Assembly (NCBI GenBank): GCA_027623845.1
Contig: JAQBUJ010000239.1
Coordinates: 1 to 5,744 of the forward strand
DNA length: 5,744 bases
Reading direction: 5' to 3'
From: Pseudomonadota bacterium
GTDB taxonomy: Bacteria; Pseudomonadota; Alphaproteobacteria; Thalassobaculales; Thalassobaculaceae
Shown here: positions 1 to 5,218 of the stretch, one piece after another
Layout of the letters: each line of letters opens with the position of its first letter
Position numbering within the stretch: position 1 is the first letter of the stretch
The notes under the pieces: generated by a model
Databases searched by the model: none
What the model was told of the DNA's origin: nothing
The model's input: only the letters and a program-made list of their open reading frames with translations
Made by a program: the position numbers and the translations under genes

Positions 1-128
1 GCATGGGATGAAGACTTCCTTCAAAGCGTAATTTGCAACTGAATTTGTTCACCCGATTCCCCTGTCCCCTGCCGCGATTTCCCAGGCTAGGCTTTCCCTG
101 TTGAGATTAAAAATACCGGTTGATAATT

Positions 129-136
129 AGGGGAGG
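129..136 (+). promoter_or_regulatory. Ribosome binding site fixing the thiolase start
   Basis: AGGGGAGG lies 7 nt before the ATG at 144. An in-frame TTG at 120 would place this purine-rich site inside the coding sequence and has no such site of its own, so ATG 144 is the better start. Confidence 0.75.
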
Positions 137-143
137 CAAGCGG

Positions 144-1412
144 ATGTCACTGTCCAGCGTTTCCGATCATGACGCCAGTTCGGCAAAGTTCCTGCGCGGA
201 AAATACGCGATTTGCGGGGTTGGCGAGACCAGCTACCGGCGTGGCTCGGAGGAGTCGACGCGATCTCTGGCCACTTGGGCGATCTCCAACGCGATGCAGG
301 ATGCCGGCATGGACTCCAGCGATATCGACGGCATGCTGAGTTATTCCGGTAACGACTCGACTTTCTCTCCCTGGGTCGCCGGCGATCTTGGGATCCGACT
401 TAACTTCTACATGGACGTGCATGGCGGCGGCTCGTCGATCGAGGCGTTGATCGGGATCGCCATGGGAGTGATCGAGGCCGGGATGTGCAAGACGGTGGCG
501 ATCTTTCGGGCGATGAACGGCTATTCGGCTGTTCGGATCGGCGGTACCGGCGCCCGCTCGGCGGCGCCGATCACCGGTGATCAGATCCACCACCGGGCCT
601 ATGGCTGGCAAAGCGCCGGGCAGATGTTCGCACCGACGTTCCTGCGCCATATGTACGATTACGGCACCACGCCGGAGCAGGTCGCGGCGGTGAAGGTCGC
701 GCATTCCAAACACGCCTCGAACAATCCCAAGGCCTATTACAAAAAGCGTTACACAGTCGAGGACGTGGTCAACTCTCGGATCATCTGCAAGCCGTTGCAT
801 CTGTTGGATTGCTGTGTCGAGACCGATAACGCGACCTGCATCATCGTCACCCGGGTTGAGCGCGCGCGCGACTGTCCGAACCCGCCGGCGGTGATCCAAT
901 CGGTGGTTGGCCGCTGCTGCAAGCCGCGCATCGACATGCATTATCAGCATGGACCAATCTCGACCGTGGCCGGGCATTACGCCAAGGAAATTCTTTGGCC
1001 GAACGCCGGGCTTGGGCCGGAGGATGTCGACCTCACCGGTTCCTATGACGCCTTTACGTTCACCACCATGTTGCAGCTTGAGGATTATGGTTTCTGCAAG
1101 AAGGGCGATGGCGGGGACTATGTCTCCAACGGCACCATCGAGCTTGGCGGGAGAAGGCCCAACAACACCTCGGGCGGGCATCTCTGCGAGGGCTATACCC
1201 ACGGCATGAACATGGTGATCGAGAACACTAGGCAACTGCGCGGCGAGGTCGATGATTCCTGCCCGATCGGCCCTGACGGCAAGCGCCAGCACACCCACGA
1301 TTATCGTGAAGGCGGTTGCCGCCAAGTCAAGAATGCCGAGGTCAGCGCCAATTTAGGCTGGGCCATGCCCGGCACCGGCTCGGCGATGGTGATGGCCAAG
1401 GATCATAGGTAA
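144..1412 (+). CDS. Thiolase-fold protein (thiolase / lipid-transfer protein / SCP-x-like), nucleophilic Cys replaced
   Basis: This 422-residue protein has the layout of thiolase-superfamily 'acetyl-CoA acetyltransferase / lipid-transfer protein' enzymes. Visible landmarks are an N-terminal YAICGVGET strand (21-29), a glycine-rich active-site loop HGGGSS (93-98), LDCCVETDNA (221-230), and the C-terminal NTSGGH (341-346) followed by YTHGM (351-355), which supplies thiolase-type histidines. At the position where classical thiolases carry the acyl-accepting cysteine, the loop has serines 97/98. That is typical of non-classical members, including the Ltp-type retro-aldolases that pair with DUF35 proteins in steroid side-chain degradation. 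The following DUF35 gene is 14 bp away, so the two are probably co-transcribed and form a complex. The start is ATG 144, with AGGGGAGG just upstream. The acyl-CoA substrate and the direction (condensation or cleavage) cannot be read from the sequence. A cytoplasmic location is inferred because no signal peptide or membrane segment is visible. Confidence 0.88.
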   Translation: MSLSSVSDHDASSAKFLRGKYAICGVGETSYRRGSEESTRSLATWAISNAMQDAGMDSSDIDGMLSYSGNDSTFSPWVAGDLGIRLNFYMDVHGGGSSIEALIGIAMGVIEAGMCKTVAIFRAMNGYSAVRIGGTGARSAAPITGDQIHHRAYGWQSAGQMFAPTFLRHMYDYGTTPEQVAAVKVAHSKHASNNPKAYYKKRYTVEDVVNSRIICKPLHLLDCCVETDNATCIIVTRVERARDCPNPPAVIQSVVGRCCKPRIDMHYQHGPISTVAGHYAKEILWPNAGLGPEDVDLTGSYDAFTFTTMLQLEDYGFCKKGDGGDYVSNGTIELGGRRPNNTSGGHLCEGYTHGMNMVIENTRQLRGEVDDSCPIGPDGKRQHTHDYREGGCRQVKNAEVSANLGWAMPGTGSAMVMAKDHR

Positions 1413-1426
1413 GGGGGAGACTGACC

Positions 1427-1948
1427 ATGCCAATTCAAGGCGACTACATGGGCATGACGCTCACCATTGAAGATCTCGACGGCGAAAACCGTGACTTCTT
1501 CCGCCATTGCGCCAATCGCGACTTCCGACTGCAACGCGGCATGAAAAGCGGGCTGCTACGCTATCCGCCGACCACCGCCTGTCCCTGGACCGCCGACCGC
1601 GAGAGCGAGTGGGTTTCGGTCGAGGGCAAGGGGGCGGTGCATTCCTATGTCGAGGTGCACCACCCCATCCAGCCGGCATTCCGCGACAAGGTGCCGTATA
1701 TGATCATCCTCGCCGATCTCGACACTCAGAAGGGCCAACCTTCGGAGCATGAGGCGATCAGGGTCGCCGGAAACCTGATGACCCGGGATGGAGAGTTCGC
1801 CCCGCCGGAGATGATCAAACGGGTCGGTATCGGCACCAGGGTCAAGTTGGTCTATGTGGACGTGACCGACGCGTTCGCTCTGCCGCACTGGACCATCGAC
1901 GAAGATGCTGAACAGCCGGAAAATCCGTGGCGTTATCCCCAAGAATAA
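1427..1948 (+). CDS. OB-fold protein of the DUF35 type, degenerate zinc ribbon
   Basis: The 173-residue product matches the DUF35 'Zn-ribbon plus OB-fold' partners of thiolase-like proteins. An N-terminal helix (NRDFFRHCANRDFRLQR, 21-37) resembles the family's FW...C..G.LRLQRC region. It is followed by RYPP (45-48), ACPW (51-54), a WVSVEGKGAVHSYVEVHHP strand region (62-80), and a C-terminal OB barrel ending near KLVYVDV (140-146). The family normally has CxxC pairs around residues 38-41 and 52-55. Here only Cys52 of that set remains (Cys28 is in the helix), so zinc binding is probably lost. An AGGGGGAG-like site precedes ATG 1427 by several bases. The 14-bp gap after the thiolase gene points to one operon. 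By family precedent the protein would form a heteromeric complex with the thiolase and help bind the acyl-CoA; this is inference. It could be called 'OB-fold domain-containing protein' or 'DUF35'. Confidence 0.82.
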   Translation: MPIQGDYMGMTLTIEDLDGENRDFFRHCANRDFRLQRGMKSGLLRYPPTTACPWTADRESEWVSVEGKGAVHSYVEVHHPIQPAFRDKVPYMIILADLDTQKGQPSEHEAIRVAGNLMTRDGEFAPPEMIKRVGIGTRVKLVYVDVTDAFALPHWTIDEDAEQPENPWRYPQE

Positions 1949-1957
1949 GGGCGGCGC

Positions 1958-1987
1958 GCCGGTCTGGTTATCGCCGGGCTGGTTATG
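1958..1987. repeat. Imperfect 15-bp tandem duplication between convergent genes
   Basis: GCCGGTCTGGTTATC (1958-1972) is followed directly by GCCGGGCTGGTTATG (1973-1987), two differences in 15 positions. The second copy runs over the stop codon and last codons of the minus-strand ribbon-helix-helix gene, which ends at 1983. It is probably a small local duplication. No clear Rho-independent terminator separates the two convergent genes. Confidence 0.55.
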
Positions 1988-2492
1988 CTGCTTTGGCTAG
2001 ATTGGTCAGGCGATCATCCAGGACCGCCAAGCGGATCGCGGAGGCGCGTGATGTGGCGCCCGGAACGTTTGTCGCAACCCATTCGACTGTCTCGTCGAGC
2101 GAGGTCTGATTACGTCGGGCGATTTCCGTCAACCCATCCCAAAAGAACTGTTCCAGGAAAACAGTGATCCGCCGGTTCTTAAAGCTGAGATTCATGCGAA
2201 CCCGCTCGACCTGATGACGGAATTCGGCCTCGCTTGGCGTATCGGCGACGCATACTGCGGCCAAGTGAACCCGCACGGCGCTGGTCAAACTGGCGCCGCT
2301 GCCTTTCGACAGGCGTGCAGCCTCGCTGACGATGATATTGGGATGGGTGCCCCGCGCCTTCGCCACGAGACGAAGCGCATCCCAGTAGCTCTGCTCCAAA
2401 CGCATGCTGGTCCGGCGTCCGAACACCTCAACGTTTCCGATGGTGCGCGACCCGCAGTCGGCGGCGCTGGACATATGGATCTTGGTAGCCAT
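1983..2492 (-). CDS. Tandem ribbon-helix-helix (RHH_4-like) protein
   Basis: The 169-residue product contains two copies of the RHH_4 signature, a basic/aliphatic beta strand followed by LE-x(2-3)-WD and a helix. Copy 1 spans about 26-78: RRTSMRLEQSYWDAL, then LVAKARG and SLTSAVRVHL. Copy 2 spans about 106-157: RRITVFLEQFFWDGL, then IARRNQT and SRASAIRLAVL. Ordinary RHH_4 proteins have one such unit of roughly 60-80 residues and dimerise to build the DNA-binding beta ribbon. Two units in one chain could fold as an intramolecular pseudo-dimer. ATG 2492 is preceded by AGGAGA (2501-2506 on the plus strand) at 8 nt, a good site. The gene is convergent with the thiolase operon and was divergent from the HTH gene broken by the transposon, so it may regulate itself and that neighbour; this is inference. 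It lacks the long extra domain of an Arc/MetJ antitoxin, and no toxin gene is adjacent. Target DNA is unknown. Confidence 0.8.
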   Translation of the reverse strand: MATKIHMSSAADCGSRTIGNVEVFGRRTSMRLEQSYWDALRLVAKARGTHPNIIVSEAARLSKGSGASLTSAVRVHLAAVCVADTPSEAEFRHQVERVRMNLSFKNRRITVFLEQFFWDGLTEIARRNQTSLDETVEWVATNVPGATSRASAIRLAVLDDRLTNLAKAA

Positions 2493-2519
2493 TTATAGGG
2501 TCTCCTATTGGCGTTTAAA

Positions 2520-2550
2520 ATCTTACGGCGTCGGGGTATTTTGATGTCAA
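2520..2550 (-). promoter_or_regulatory. Possible promoter of the ribbon-helix-helix gene
   Basis: On the minus strand TTGACA (2550-2545) is followed, after a long 19-nt spacer, by TAAGAT (2525-2520), 27 nt before the start codon. The hexamers are good but the spacing is not ideal, so this is a tentative call. Confidence 0.35.
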
Positions 2551-2619
2551 AGCAGGGTGTCTATTTATTCAGATGGAGAGTCTCAACCTTGCTTATCAAA
2601 CCAGCATGCCAAGTTTAAC

Positions 2620-2644
2620 AAAAAGAGCGTACTTATTTACGCTC
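2620..2644 (-). terminator. Possible minus-strand intrinsic terminator
   Basis: GAGCGTA (2625-2631) and TACGCTC (2638-2644) form a perfect 7-bp stem with a 6-nt loop. Read on the minus strand the stem is followed by five T (2624-2620). It lies between the divergent ribbon-helix-helix and HTH genes, where no minus-strand gene obviously needs terminating. It may instead block antisense read-through, or be an operator. The stem is short and only moderately GC-rich. Confidence 0.35.
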
Positions 2645-2694
2645 GTCAATCGAAAACGTGATCAACTTCGACAACGCGTCGTGGAGGCGGTCGG

Positions 2695-2758
2695 ATGAAT
2701 GTCGGACCGAAGGTCGACGCTCTGTATCTAATGTTGCGAATGGATGCACAAAATTTTT
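2695..2758 (+). pseudogene. 5' fragment of an HTH regulator gene split by the transposon
   Basis: ATG 2695 follows GGAGG (2683-2687) by 7 nt and opens a frame reading MNVGPKVDALYLMLRMDAQNF before running into the transposon end at 2759. Past the junction the frame continues only a few codons and stops (TGA at 2773). When the element and one copy of the AAATTTTT target duplication are removed, codon T(2758)-T-G(5251-5252) joins this frame exactly to the long frame ending at 5699. The restored protein has 170 residues. These first 21 residues would supply helix 1 of the helix-turn-helix. As it stands the gene is disrupted. Confidence 0.75.
2751..2758. repeat. Left target-site duplication (AAATTTTT)
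   Basis: This 8-bp direct repeat is identical to 5243-5250 and abuts the outer end of the left inverted repeat. Eight base pairs and an AT-rich target are usual for IS1595-family insertions. Confidence 0.85.
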
Positions 2759-2782
2759 CGGGATTATCCCCTTGACACAAGT
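2759..2782. repeat. Left terminal inverted repeat
   Basis: The end begins CGGGATTATCCCCT, identical for 14 bp to the reverse complement of 5229-5242. After five mismatches CAAGT also matches. The repeat contains the -35 hexamer of the transposase promoter, so transposase bound at this end could repress its own gene. Confidence 0.88.
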
Positions 2783-2800
2783 ACGGTGATTGCCTATATT
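2772..2800 (+). promoter_or_regulatory. Transposase promoter
   Basis: TTGACA (2772-2777) is separated by exactly 17 nt from TATATT (2795-2800), a near-consensus sigma-70 promoter. The -35 box lies within the left inverted repeat. Transcription would begin near 2807, leaving a leader of only about 17 nt before ATG 2824. Confidence 0.8.
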
Positions 2801-2802
2801 TA

Positions 2803-2822
2803 GGTCATCGAAGGAGATGACC
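2803..2822. promoter_or_regulatory. Operator-like palindrome over transposase start site and RBS
   Basis: GGTCATC (2803-2809) and GATGACC (2816-2822) are perfect inverted 7-bp arms separated by 6 bp. The site covers the expected transcription start and the ribosome binding site AAGGAG (2811-2816), a position where a dimeric repressor would block expression. If transcripts start further upstream, the same arms would form an RNA hairpin hiding the ribosome binding site. One arm sequence recurs beside the predicted RNA promoter (3924-3930). Confidence 0.6.
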
Positions 2823-2823
2823 C

Positions 2824-3750
2824 ATGGAACCCCGCACCCGCAAGCGCGCATCACAAACTGGCAAGAAGCCCAGCAAAGCGCCGGAATTCTCAGTTCGTGA
2901 GTTTTTCAAGCGGTTTCCCGATGACGATGCGTGCCTGCATCACATCATGGAAGTTCGCCATGGGCTTCGCCACACGTGCCGCGCTTGCGGTTCCGAGGCA
3001 ACGTTCCACAAGATGACCAACCGCAAGGCGTATGCCTGTGCCAACTGCGGCGACCACGTGTACCCATGCTCCGGAACGGTCTTTCAGGATAGCCGGACGC
3101 CTCTGCAAATTTGGTTCTACGCGATCTTCCTATTTGTCACGACGCGCCACGGTGTGAGCGGCAAGGAACTCCAGCGCCAACTTGGCGTGACCTATAAGAC
3201 GGCGTGGCGGATGGGCCAGCAGATCCGCAAGCTCATGGAACGTGCCGAGATCCACGACGTGTTCGGTGGCCATGTCGAACTGGACGAGGCATATGTCGGC
3301 GGCAAGCGTCCTGGCAAGCGCGGTCGCGGTGCCGCCGGCAAAACCATCGTCATGGGCGTTGCCGAGCGTGGCGGTCGCATCCACGCCCGCGTGATCCCGA
3401 ACATAAAGAAAGTCACCCTGCAAGGTGTGGTGAACGAGAAGGTTGAGAAGGGCTCGCTGGTCTCGACCGACGAACTGATGAGCTACGGTTTACTAGAGGG
3501 TGACGGGTACAAGCACGTAGCGGTGAAGCACGGCGCGAAGGAATGGGCGATCTACGACTATCGAACGGACGCGGTTCACCATGTCAATTCGGTCGAGGGC
3601 TTCTGGAAACTGTTCAAGAACTCAGTCCGCAGCACGCACATTCACGTGTCGAAGCAGTACATGGACCGCTACCTGAACGAATTCACTTTCCGCTCCAACC
3701 ATCGCGGAATGCAGAATGCGATGTTTGATCTTCTGATTGGGGCAGTATGA
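2824..3750 (+). CDS. IS1595-family transposase (DDNK, zinc ribbon)
   Basis: The 308-residue protein catalyses cut or strand transfer at the element's ends. The N-terminal region contains a zinc ribbon with C52-x2-C55 and C72-x2-C75, followed by a helix-turn-helix-like segment around GKELQRQLGVTYKTAWRM (113-130). The catalytic core shows D154 in VELDEAYVGG, D216 in VSTDELMSYG, and N255 in HHVNSVEGFWKLFK with lysines 262/265, the DDNK pattern of this family rather than DDE. FRSNHRGMQNAMFDLL closes the domain. The length is normal for the family and no frameshift is seen. ATG 2824 has AAGGAG 7 nt upstream and the near-consensus promoter at 2772-2800. The last 68 bp overlap a convergent small ORF. 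It is likely functional, given the intact motifs, ends and target duplication. Confidence 0.95.
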   Translation: MEPRTRKRASQTGKKPSKAPEFSVREFFKRFPDDDACLHHIMEVRHGLRHTCRACGSEATFHKMTNRKAYACANCGDHVYPCSGTVFQDSRTPLQIWFYAIFLFVTTRHGVSGKELQRQLGVTYKTAWRMGQQIRKLMERAEIHDVFGGHVELDEAYVGGKRPGKRGRGAAGKTIVMGVAERGGRIHARVIPNIKKVTLQGVVNEKVEKGSLVSTDELMSYGLLEGDGYKHVAVKHGAKEWAIYDYRTDAVHHVNSVEGFWKLFKNSVRSTHIHVSKQYMDRYLNEFTFRSNHRGMQNAMFDLLIGAV

Positions 3751-3880
3751 CGGTGGCTCCGATAACACGTTCAAACGCGGGCTCGTCAGAGGACACGCCG
3801 CGAGATTCTTCTTGCTCAATGAAGTCTTTTAGTCGTTTCTCGTCAATGGCTTGGCGCAGAGATAACGGTGATGGGGGCAA
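3683..3880 (-). CDS. Small acidic protein, convergent with and overlapping the transposase gene
   Basis: This 65-residue ORF starts at TTG 3880, with a full AGGAGG (3886-3891 on the plus strand) 5 nt upstream, a much better signal than a shadow frame would have. The product reads as a charged helical N-terminus (LRQAIDEKRLKDFIEQEESRG) followed by a polar tail rich in Ser, Glu and Asp, with no Cys, signal peptide or membrane segment. Its 3' end lies antisense to the last 23 codons of the transposase, so the two transcripts overlap tail to tail. I have an impression of similar small ORFs beside IS1595-type transposases but cannot confirm this from the sequence. It could be a regulator or accessory factor of transposition, or an expressed ORF of no consequence. 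Function is unknown. Confidence 0.6.
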   Translation of the reverse strand: MPPSPLSLRQAIDEKRLKDFIEQEESRGVSSDEPAFERVIGATVILPQSEDQTSHSAFRDGWSGK

Positions 3881-3898
3881 TCTAACCTCCTGCGATTC

Positions 3899-3925
3899 TT
3901 GACAAATCGTACGTTAGAGTATAGG
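3899..3925 (+). promoter_or_regulatory. Probable promoter of the structured RNA
   Basis: A perfect TTGACA (3899-3904) is followed by TATAGG (3920-3925) after a short 15-nt spacer. The segment resembles the transposase promoter: both have TTGACA, then GTACG, then TAGGTCATC, in the same order. Transcription would begin near 3932, just before the first hairpin. TATACT is also present on the minus strand at 3923-3918, a possible -10 box for the small minus-strand ORF, but no good -35 partner was found. Confidence 0.5.
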
Positions 3926-3931
3926 TCATCA

Positions 3932-4259
3932 AGCACGAAAACGCACCCCGGTATGGACCCGGGATGCGCTTCGTTTGAAGGGGTGGACGGAGAGGACGTC
4001 TCCTCCCCGCCCGTGCCGCCCTCGGCGGCTGCCGGCAGTAGCAGGGCTAACCACCTACTACAACCGGGACCACACTATGGTGGTAAGGCCGTCATGGCCT
4101 GCCTCCAATCTACCGGGGGCTACCAGCCCCGGGTCTGGCCTGTGGCACACAGGAAGTTCAGCCGGAGAGTTTAATTACCCTCTAGCCATCGAAAGGCGGG
4201 GTGTCGGCCCCGCCCGATTCTAAGGCGCTCGGCTCTTCTGAGTCGGGCGCTTTGTTCTT
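3932..4259 (+). ncRNA. Candidate structured non-coding RNA of the transposon
   Basis: This stretch between the small ORF and the passenger gene holds a nearly continuous run of hairpins. Stem 1 is 3935-3974 (5 + 4 + 5 bp with small internal loops). Stem 2 is 3981-4012 (GGGTGG/CCGCCC plus GGAGA/TCTCC). The others are 4015-4029 (GCCGCC/GGCGGC, 3-nt loop), 4069-4084, 4086-4100 (AGGCC/GGCCT), 4112-4134 (10 bp, one mismatch), 4139-4153 (CCTGTG/CACAGG) and 4195-4214 (GGCGGGG/CCCCGCC). A strong terminator hairpin at 4222-4259 ends it. Several stems use G-U pairs that are stable only in the plus-strand transcript, which fixes the direction. A promoter-like sequence ends just upstream. Plus-strand ORFs here lack convincing starts and code for unlikely peptides. 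I do not recognise it as tmRNA, RNase P, 6S, a group II intron or a known riboswitch. The start and exact fold are estimates. Confidence 0.55.
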
Positions 4260-5060
4260 CGCACTAGGGAGGCTGTATCGATCCCCGTGCCGGATGAGCT
4301 TGCCGCTCCTCCAATGACGATTCAGCAGGTTATATATCGAGGTCCTATTCGTCGTTACTTCCAGGTCTTCAGGCGGGTTGGTCAGTAAATCGTTCACGAT
4401 TTCGACCGTAGTGGCCCCACCGGGGCGTCGAGCAAGAAACCGCTCAACTGCGATCTCGTTAGGTGAGGGACCGCTGCTGCTAAATGGAGAGTCAGGAAAA
4501 TCCTCAATACGACCCGCATTAACGTCATCCATAAATCGCTGATAGGCCTTCGGAGAAAACATGTGCCCGCGATGCTTGATGATTTCCCCTTTGCCGCTGA
4601 GTTTTGAAAGGCCTCCATAAAAAGCCTTGTCGGTTCGCCGCAACGTTTCGCCAAGGTGAGTTTCGCCGATCGCCTCTTTAACCTCGCTGTAGGTCATCGG
4701 GCGGTCCCCATCAATCACGGCTTTTTTAATCGTCGCCGTCCACGTTTTCCCCCTACCCCTATGCATCCTAATAGCCGTCGGCGCAGGTTTCTCTTCATGA
4801 AGATTAGGGGCGGGATCCGGGGCGAGTTCGGGGACAAGGGTTGGCTCCGTAGGCAACGCATCCAAATCAACTAGCTGCATGCCGTACTCGACCAGCTTGT
4901 CCAACTTTGCACGATGATTTCGGATCGCCTTCTCCTCGGCTGCATGCCGGGCCTTCATTTCAGACTCCTCAACCTTGAGCCGGTCAAGCGCCTCTTTCCA
5001 ACCAAGAACGTCTTCTCGGGTGGGGAGGTTGATGGAAGAGCTTTCATTCCGTGAAGTCAT
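4182..5060 (-). CDS. Transposon passenger protein: coiled coil plus two putative winged-helix domains
   Basis: The 292-residue product is not recognised as a named family. Residues 15-60 form a charged heptad-like helix (LDRLKVEESEMKARHAAEE), likely a coiled coil for oligomerisation. Residues 66-105 are a Pro/Glu-rich linker ending in basic RMHRGRGK. Residues 107-170 look like a winged helix: WTATIKKAVIDG, MTYSEVKEAIG, a helix with FYGGLSKLSGKGEI and a wing-like IIKHRGHMFS. Residues 200-264 repeat that plan: NEIAVERFLARRPGG, TVEIVNDLL, TSIYNLLNRHWRSGKL, IRHGDRYSL. The tail (266-292) is polar. A DNA-binding role is inferred from this layout. ATG 5060 has no good ribosome binding site directly upstream, and an in-frame TTG lies at 5072. 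The strong AAGGAGGG (5092-5099) instead serves a 4-codon ORF (5088-5074), so reinitiation or a frameshift is possible. Its 3' end is antisense to the candidate RNA. Confidence 0.7.
   Translation of the reverse strand: MTSRNESSSINLPTREDVLGWKEALDRLKVEESEMKARHAAEEKAIRNHRAKLDKLVEYGMQLVDLDALPTEPTLVPELAPDPAPNLHEEKPAPTAIRMHRGRGKTWTATIKKAVIDGDRPMTYSEVKEAIGETHLGETLRRTDKAFYGGLSKLSGKGEIIKHRGHMFSPKAYQRFMDDVNAGRIEDFPDSPFSSSGPSPNEIAVERFLARRPGGATTVEIVNDLLTNPPEDLEVTTNRTSIYNLLNRHWRSGKLIRHGDRYSLPSAKNKAPDSEEPSALESGGADTPPFDG
4222..4259 (+). terminator. Plus-strand intrinsic terminator of the candidate RNA
   Basis: The arms 4222-4235 and 4240-4253 pair over 14 positions around a TTCT loop. Three of the pairs are G-U and so form only in plus-strand RNA. 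The hairpin is followed by GTTCTT after the final TTT of the stem, a U-rich tail. It lies inside the 3' coding part of the minus-strand passenger gene. Nothing else on the plus strand upstream needs it except the candidate RNA or transposase read-through. Confidence 0.7.
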
Positions 5061-5073
5061 GGCGAATTCCAAT

Positions 5074-5099
5074 CTATGGGAAACTCATACACCCTCCTT
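5074..5099 (-). promoter_or_regulatory. Strong RBS with a 4-codon leader ORF before the passenger gene
   Basis: AAGGAGGG (5099-5092) stands 4 nt before ATG 5088, which opens the tiny frame ATG AGT TTC CCA TAG ending at 5074. The passenger frame offers TTG 5072 and ATG 5060 immediately after. The arrangement suggests coupled reinitiation, or a one-base indel that cut the gene off from its true start. No convincing promoter was found in the rest of 5100-5218. Confidence 0.45.
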
Positions 5100-5218
5100 A
5101 TCTGGGGACGCAAGAAGAAAGATGATGAGTGAATTTCGCCGATCATGTGTTGGCGACCGGCTTATGACCCAAAATGTGCCGCTCAGGGACGGCGGCAGAC
5201 CCTCACGCAGATAGATCA

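Noticed and set aside
120..143. TTG 120 as thiolase start, and TTGAGA/GATAAT-like boxes near 101-127 as its promoter
   Set aside because: The purine-rich site at 129-136 would be inside the coding sequence. The boxes have poor spacing and would put the transcription start inside the ribosome binding site.
147..1325. Long minus-strand open frame (392 codons) opposite the thiolase gene
   Set aside because: It is a GC-rich antisense shadow of the thiolase, with no recognisable domain; the plus frame has clear family motifs and a good ribosome binding site.
2749..2758. CAAAATTTTT outside the ends as part of the inverted repeat
   Set aside because: It does look inverted against 5243-5252, but this comes from the AT-symmetric target. 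Treating AAATTTTT as an 8-bp direct duplication fits the family and restores the HTH frame.
2633..2854. Minus-strand open frame crossing the left transposon end
   Set aside because: It joins host and element sequence, has no ribosome binding site or family resemblance, and runs antisense to the HTH fragment and the transposase start.
3899..4223. Plus-strand open frames (91 and 82 codons) through the hairpin region
   Set aside because: No ribosome binding sites, overlapping unrelated frames, peptides rich in Pro/Arg/Gly typical of GC-rich non-coding sequence; the hairpins and terminator explain the region better.
3932..4259. The RNA as a target-choosing guide like IS110 bridge RNA or IS605-type guide RNA
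   Set aside because: The transposase is a DDNK enzyme not known to use RNA guides, and no stretch of the RNA matches the AAATTTTT target or the element ends.
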